From assembly GCA_905397405.1 (NCBI GenBank), contig CAJPVJ010000437.1, positions 1 through 25,423 on the forward strand: a DNA stretch of 25,423 nucleotides. The letters are read 5' to 3'. A program made the translations under genes and the position numbers. Below, piece by piece: positions 20,987 to 25,423 of the stretch. Positions within the stretch are counted from its first letter, which is position 1; every line of letters begins with the position of its first letter. Origin of the DNA: Oppiella nova. Lineage: Eukaryota > Arthropoda > Arachnida > Sarcoptiformes > Oppiidae. The notes under the pieces are model-generated. The model searched no databases. It was given only the letters and a program-made list of their open reading frames with translations, and had not been told where the DNA came from.

Positions 20987-22046
20987 TGCATTTATTTCTA
21001 TGTATTGATGTCATTGTGTTTTATGGCAATTGTATTCATTTGTATTTTTGTTTAATTTGTAATTTTTAAGGATTTTATTTAAATTATTATCTGAATTGCA
21101 TTTAAATATATCGTGTATTCATTGAGCAAACGTGTCTGTTATTGAAATTATACTGTACTTTGATTATTGTTTTTTACAATTAATTATTGATGTGTTGTAT
21201 GAAAATTGTTGTCAAGCTTTGAGCGTTTATAATGAAATGATGATCTTATGGTATTTGTTGAGACAATGATTTTTGTTGAGTAAACAAATAAAACTTACAA
21301 ATAATTGAATTTATTGCTTGTAATCAGACGTTCAACTGGTGATACTGTACTGTAGTTTGCTTAAAGTTAAGCAAACAATTTGTGCTCAACTTTTGTTCAC
21401 ACTATAAGCTAATAAAAATTGCAATAAAACATTGATTTGTGTTGATTGCTTAAACTGGTATCTAATCTAACAATTTTGCAATAAGTAGTGGTGATGTATA
21501 GCCTTCAACAATGACAACTGCACTCTTCAAGGATATCCACATAAACTAATACTTTGTATTCAAATTTAATTAATTGTATTTTGAATTCAGTTTTTAACAA
21601 TTATTTTTTGTTTTTGTCTTGTTAACTTTTGTGTTAATTTGTTTTAATCATATATTGCGACACGAATATTTCATATAAAAGTGGTGATTAGATAACTAGA
21701 AATACAGTGATTATAATAATTTTATCAAACATTGTGAGTGCATTCCGGACACTTTACATCCATACAGTAGTATTTACATAGAAATTAGCTGTCACTACCA
21801 AAACATTATTAATTCAGTAATTTTGTAACTGTTTTATTGTGAAATTAACTTATATTGCTATTATCGTAATAATTTTAAATTGATGATTATATAATTTATT
21901 TTATAGTAAAGTCTATTTCTAGTGTAATATAAGTTATAAGTTTAATAACAACTAATTTGAACAAGTTCTATTTGGATAGTATTACACAATTGTTAATTTA
22001 GTACAAAACTATTCTAAACACCAGTGTCAATTTGGATCCAAATATC
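20987..22046. other. Intergenic region between the Tudor and phosphatase genes
   Basis: About 1.06 kb of AT-rich DNA. A possible AATAAA polyadenylation signal for the Tudor gene occurs at 21287-21292, 300 bp after its stop. No RNA gene, repeat array or additional exon was recognised. Confidence 0.5.
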
Positions 22047-22754
22047 ATGTTAACCAAAGCGCCCATAACTCACGTGATTTTCGATATGGACGGGACAGTA
22101 GTGGACACGGAGTCCCTGCTATACACAGCACTGGACACTGTATGCAAGCGTTACGATAGAAGTGTTAGTTTTGACACAAAACACAAACTATTGGGACATC
22201 CGTTCAAAGATCGCACTCAACAGCTATACAGCGACCTGGGATTTGCCGGCCACCCGGTGCTCAGCTACAGACAGTTCATCAGCGAACTGATCGCTGATTG
22301 TCTCGAGAATGTCAGCCGCAATGGTCTCAAACTAATGCCCGGCGCTCAGCGAGTGGTCGACTATTTTGCCGCAAACGGCATACCGATGGCCATAGCGTCC
22401 GGTAATGACCGGCACTCATACGATGGAAATCGGCAGAGGTTTGACCCGTTTTTTGATCACTTCAGTCACGCCATACTGTCCGGTGAGAAGAGTGAAAACA
22501 TTAACCCAAAGCCCGACCCGGATATCTATCTGAGAGCCTACCAGCGCTTTACCCCCAAACCCGACTCCGCGGCCAATGTGTTGGTGTTTGAGGACAATGA
22601 AGTGGGTGTGGAGGCGGCTGCCGGCGCCGGTATGCCCTGTGTGTTGGTTGTGGACCAACGGCTTAACTCGCAAAAGGAGTCCAATTTTGCGACACTTGTT
22701 ATCAATTCAATGAATGAATTCAAACCACAATTGTTTGGTTTACCAGAAATGTAA
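22047..22754 (+). CDS. PUDP: Pseudouridine-5'-phosphatase-like HAD hydrolase
   Basis: An intronless gene for 235 residues, close to the usual length of this enzyme. HAD motif I is FDMDGT (residues 12-17; Asp13 is the nucleophile, Asp15 the acid/base). Motif II is the Ser in AIASGN, motif III the Lys of NPKPDPDIY, and motif IV the acidic pair in VFEDNEVGVEAA. The C-terminal FKPQLFGLP closely resembles the end of animal PUDP, which removes phosphate from pseudouridine 5'-monophosphate after RNA breakdown. The cap domain (about 20-85) is helical as in this class. The first ATG is at 22047; the frame is open five codons further upstream but without ATG. AATAAA follows at 22819. Substrate is inferred from family; catalytic residues are all present. 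Confidence 0.9.
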   Translation: MLTKAPITHVIFDMDGTVVDTESLLYTALDTVCKRYDRSVSFDTKHKLLGHPFKDRTQQLYSDLGFAGHPVLSYRQFISELIADCLENVSRNGLKLMPGAQRVVDYFAANGIPMAIASGNDRHSYDGNRQRFDPFFDHFSHAILSGEKSENINPKPDPDIYLRAYQRFTPKPDSAANVLVFEDNEVGVEAAAGAGMPCVLVVDQRLNSQKESNFATLVINSMNEFKPQLFGLPEM

Positions 22755-22818
22755 CCAATTTTACGGTAATCGTGTCGCAAATGTATTTTAAAGTCTTTTT
22801 AATACAGAATTTTTTGTC

Positions 22819-22824
22819 AATAAA
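22819..22824 (+). terminator. Polyadenylation signal of the phosphatase gene
   Basis: AATAAA 65 bp after the stop codon; an overlapping second copy follows five bases later. Confidence 0.5.
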
Positions 22825-22918
22825 ATAAAATTACTAAATTTAGTTATGCAATAAAAAAAGTTCAACAAAAATGTTTTTTCCAAAATAATTATGTCTTTAA
22901 ATTATTCAAAAAATAAAA

Positions 22919-22951
22919 CACATGTCAAGTGTGGCACATGTTTAAGTGTGT
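22919..22951. repeat. Two-copy tandem repeat CACATGTnnAAGTGTG
   Basis: CACATGTCAAGTGTGG (22919-22934) is followed at once by CACATGTTTAAGTGTGT (22935-22951). Both contain the E-box CACATG. Function unknown. Confidence 0.4.
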
Positions 22952-23730
22952 CATAAAAAGAGTAGGGTATTTTTCAGTACTTCCCGGTCCATATAGTTAT
23001 TAAGTTACAGAATATTCTCTATACTTTAGTACAATGTACAATTAACAAGTATATTTGCACTGTAAACCTTACAGGCATTGTGTAAGACTTACTGTATTAT
23101 ACAATACACTGGTATGTAATGAGAACAATAACCCAATAGTATTATGACTTGAATTATAAACACATATTTAATGGTTATAAAAGTTTCCATTTATTAGAGT
23201 CAACACATTCTGTAGTTATTGTGTGTTTTGAATATGAATTGAAAATTCTGTGGATTTCCTTTTGCGACAGGATTTGGATTTTCAAGTCATAAAAATCTAT
23301 TTATATTTTTTATATTTCATTTATTGTATGAATATTCAGACAAACATTTATTTTTCCCCGCCGTGTTTTCCCATTAATTAAATAAAACGTTTAGTCAATA
23401 ATTGATTAATTGTTTTATTATGTAAAACAATAGTAAAAGTGTTGGATACATTAATAAACTATTTTGACAAAATAAAAGTGAATGTCATTTGAAAATCAAT
23501 TGTTTTTCATATAATCTGCACAAAAAAAACATTTCTAAAGCCGTCTATAAAATTCATTTAATGCTAACAAAAAGCTTTCAAAATCTGTATTTAAAGAGTT
23601 GTGAAAAGTTGTAAAATATTTTTTGAAAACAAAACAACAATTTTTTGTGAAATAAGATCCAAAATAGTGTTCATCACATCATTACTAATAATAATAAAGT
23701 TTTGCTAAAATTATTTAAAGGCCGAGTGAT

Positions 23731-23749
23731 TGCCAATCAAAATATAAAA
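23731..23749 (+). promoter_or_regulatory. CCAAT and TATA motifs upstream of the small secreted protein gene
   Basis: GCCAATCA (23732-23739) precedes TATAAAA (23743-23749). The ATG is 148 bp further on, so the leader would be about 120 nt. The spacing between CCAAT and TATA is unusually short for a vertebrate-style promoter, so only the TATA part is a plausible core element. Confidence 0.3.
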
Positions 23750-23896
23750 CTTAACTAAAAATAGTTTTAACAAAAATAACAAACATTTCAATACCAAACA
23801 AAATATATTTTTATAACGTATTCAAAGTCCCAAAAACTATTTTTACTTTCAAACCAAACGTCAAGTGATATTCAAGTCATAGTAAAAGCACATAAT

Positions 23897-24879
23897 ATGT
23901 CGACAAAACTCCTACCGATTTGTGTGTTAATCGTATGTCTGGTGTATGGCATTGATGGTCAGTATCAGGAGACACCGATGGACTTGGAGGACCCTCGGGT
24001 GACAGCCTGTGCCAACGTCGTGGCCGCCGCTATGAGTAACGCTGATATTGAGTACGTGGTCGACACCATTTGGGACGCAAACACCATCACTGGTAGCGAT
24101 ATAGATATTCAAATCCGAGTGATCCTGGCTTATTTCAATCTGTACGGGTGTCGTAATCCTAGTGGCTGTGAAGTAAGTGCTTATCATATCATTACCCATA
24201 TTATTAGCAATAAAAAGTTTAGTTTTGGGTTTTCAATAAAAAAATAGCTGACCATTAGTTTCTAATTTAGTGATGAATGCACCAAAAAATTACAATTTTT
24301 GTACATAAAATCCAATTCTTGAATACAGTCGTAATGTTGATAAAAGTTGTTGAATTTTTGCCATATATACGGAATCTTTTAGATCCGATTTACCATAAGA
24401 ATTATATTTTCAAAACCGAAAACTCAATGTTTTAATGTGAATCACTTGTATCGCTATTTTGTATTGTTATTCCCGAAGTCCTAAGTAAGTACTAAGTTAT
24501 ACAAAGTTATATAACTATTAAATTTAGTTAGTATAACTAATTATAAGATTTATTAACGGAATATAAGTACTCTTATAGTGAAATATTATTAAATAAATTG
24601 TTAAAATGATTTTTATAGCTTTGAAAATGTTTTCATTAAATTAATGAATTTGTTTGTGTATAATAGCGTCAAATCAACTGCAATGCTGAGGTACGTGGCA
24701 GTGGACAGGGATCTAATCCTTACAAACTGATGAGAATAGGCTGCTCTCCGACCACTTCTCAGACCAGACGCCGACGAAAGATGTCTAATAAGAAGAAGTC
24801 TCGAGTAATCAAACGTATGATGAAGTCCTCCAAAGACAATAGGATTCCCAAACCAGCCCTCGCTATCAATGCTTTTTAA
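23897..24879 (+). CDS. Small secreted protein with basic C-terminal tail
   Basis: Two exons: 23897-24172 (92 codons) and 24667-24879, joined by a 494-bp phase-0 intron with a perfect GTAAGT donor and TAATAG acceptor; 162 residues. A signal peptide (1-21, ending IDG) precedes a compact domain with cysteines at 38, 85, 91, 97 and 118; conserved-looking helices include DIEYVVDTIWDANTI and DIQIRVILAYFNLYGC. The tail after Cys118 is strongly basic (RRRRKMSNKKKSR, then KRMMK), offering dibasic cleavage sites. Reading through the donor would give a false 116-residue product. AATAAA lies at 24920. I do not recognise the family. It could be a secreted effector, an antimicrobial-like or a prohormone-like protein; none of these is shown. 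Confidence 0.7.
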
Positions 24880-24919
24880 ATACTGTGTATTTTTGATGTA
24901 ATTTTAAAACAAATATTTT

Positions 24920-24925
24920 AATAAA
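24920..24925 (+). terminator. Polyadenylation signal of the small secreted protein gene
   Basis: AATAAA 41 bp after the stop codon at 24879. Confidence 0.5.
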
Positions 24926-25113
24926 CGAGTCAATTGCACAAACTATGACCAAAAATTGAAAAGTTATTTAATTAGGTGCTTACAAAATTATAAAATTATG
25001 TTATCAATTATGTTAAAATCAAATAATAATTAAATTGAATGGAAAAAGTTAATCAACTAATGTATTTGTTTTATAACAACTGATATTATAATATACAATC
25101 AATTAGTGCTTAT

Positions 25114-25222
25114 TAGAGATGTAAGCCCTTGTAAGTTACGTAACTTACGCGTAACTTACGTGTAACTTACAACCAAAAAATAACTTACATGTAACTTACA
25201 AACCCATTACTAACGACATCTA
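25114..25222. mobile_element. MITE-like element with GTAACTTAC repeats
   Basis: The block starts TAGAGATGT (25114-25122) and ends ACATCTA (25216-25222), short terminal inverted repeats of the kind seen in hAT-type elements. Inside are GTAAGTTAC (25131-25139) and full GTAACTTAC copies at 25140, 25151, 25162 and 25191, with a partial one at 25181. The first pair forms an exact 18-bp palindrome (25131-25148). I could not see a clear 8-bp target duplication. It could equally be a satellite fragment. Confidence 0.4.
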
Positions 25223-25234
25223 TTAGCAAAAGTA

Positions 25235-25300
25235 GTCTTGTCCTGAAGTTACGGATCAGCCTTGCCGACTTGCCTTACCTACATTATTCTAACAACCTAC
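25235..25300 (-). pseudogene. 28S rRNA fragment, reverse orientation
   Basis: Read on the minus strand this matches the conserved 28S stretch TAGAATAATGTAGGTAAGG, then AAGTCGGCAA and GATCCGTAACTTC. Several bases differ from the near-universal form (for example TTCAGGACAAG where TTCGGGATAAG is expected), mostly transitions. That suggests it is not under rRNA constraint. In intact 28S this stretch lies upstream of the next feature, on the same strand. Confidence 0.75.
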
Positions 25301-25378
<78 letters not shown>

Positions 25379-25392
25379 CAACGAGATTCCCA

Positions 25393-25423
<31 letters not shown>
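25301..25423 (+). rRNA. 28S rRNA fragment with R2/R1 target region
   Basis: From TAAACGGCGGGAGTAACTAT the sequence follows the very conserved 28S segment (ACTCTCTTAAGGTAGCCAAA, then GCGCATGAATGGATCAACGA, then TAGCGAAACCACA) to the window edge. The R2 insertion site, between TTAAGG and TAGCC, falls at 25333/25334 and is uninterrupted; the R1 site region lies further right. Partial; it abuts an inverted 28S piece on the left, so it is not part of a normal rDNA unit here. Confidence 0.85.

Larger units (their letters stand above)
22755..23896. other. Intergenic region with a short tandem repeat
   Basis: About 1.1 kb of AT-rich DNA. It holds the AATAAA of the phosphatase gene (22819-22824), a two-copy tandem repeat (22919-22951) and, at the right end, a CCAAT/TATA pair upstream of the next gene. 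Confidence 0.5.

Noticed and set aside
1-25423. CRISPR arrays, bacterial operons, phage genes
   Set aside because: The genes are spliced, eukaryotic families with polyadenylation signals; no spaced direct repeats of CRISPR type were seen.

Overview
This is AT-rich nuclear DNA from a eukaryote with spliced genes. Introns are often only 59-92 bp, and coding exons stand out as GC-richer islands. Ionotropic-receptor-like and insect-gustatory-type receptor genes, together with the RCC1-BTB, Tudor and hemopexin-like genes, point to an arthropod. An arachnid, most likely a mite, is my best guess; that placement is inference, not proof.

Layout. At the left edge (minus strand) lies the 5' end of a dihydrodiol dehydrogenase gene, followed by an intronless RCC1-BTB gene (1067-2746). 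A gene-poor stretch holds one GC-rich hairpin-forming island (3629-3722). Next come two tandem minus-strand paralogues (4131-5200 and 5653-6622) encoding a ten-cysteine secreted or type I membrane domain of a family I do not recognise. The second copy has apparently lost its membrane segment. From 7216 to 14055 there are three tandem, minus-strand, ATD-less ionotropic-receptor genes. I rebuilt each as seven exons with identical intron phases (0,2,0,1,0,2), giving 441, 443 and 434 residues. A divergently oriented seven-TM gustatory-receptor-like gene follows (15549-16906), rebuilt as three exons.

The right third is plus-strand: an intronless hemopexin-like type I membrane protein (17451-18527), a two-Tudor-domain protein in three exons (19050-20986), a pseudouridine-5'-phosphatase of the HAD family (22047-22754), and a small secreted protein with a basic C-terminal tail in two exons (23897-24879). 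The window ends in a short MITE-like element built from GTAACTTAC repeats, directly followed by two pieces of 28S rDNA in opposite orientations. The second piece carries an intact R2 retrotransposon target site.

The functional theme is chemosensation: an IR tandem array next to a GR-like gene, flanked by lineage-specific membrane or secreted proteins. The most unusual items are the lockstep IR array, the ten-cysteine pair with its possible local inversion, the structured island at 3.6 kb, and the inverted 28S junction at the right end.
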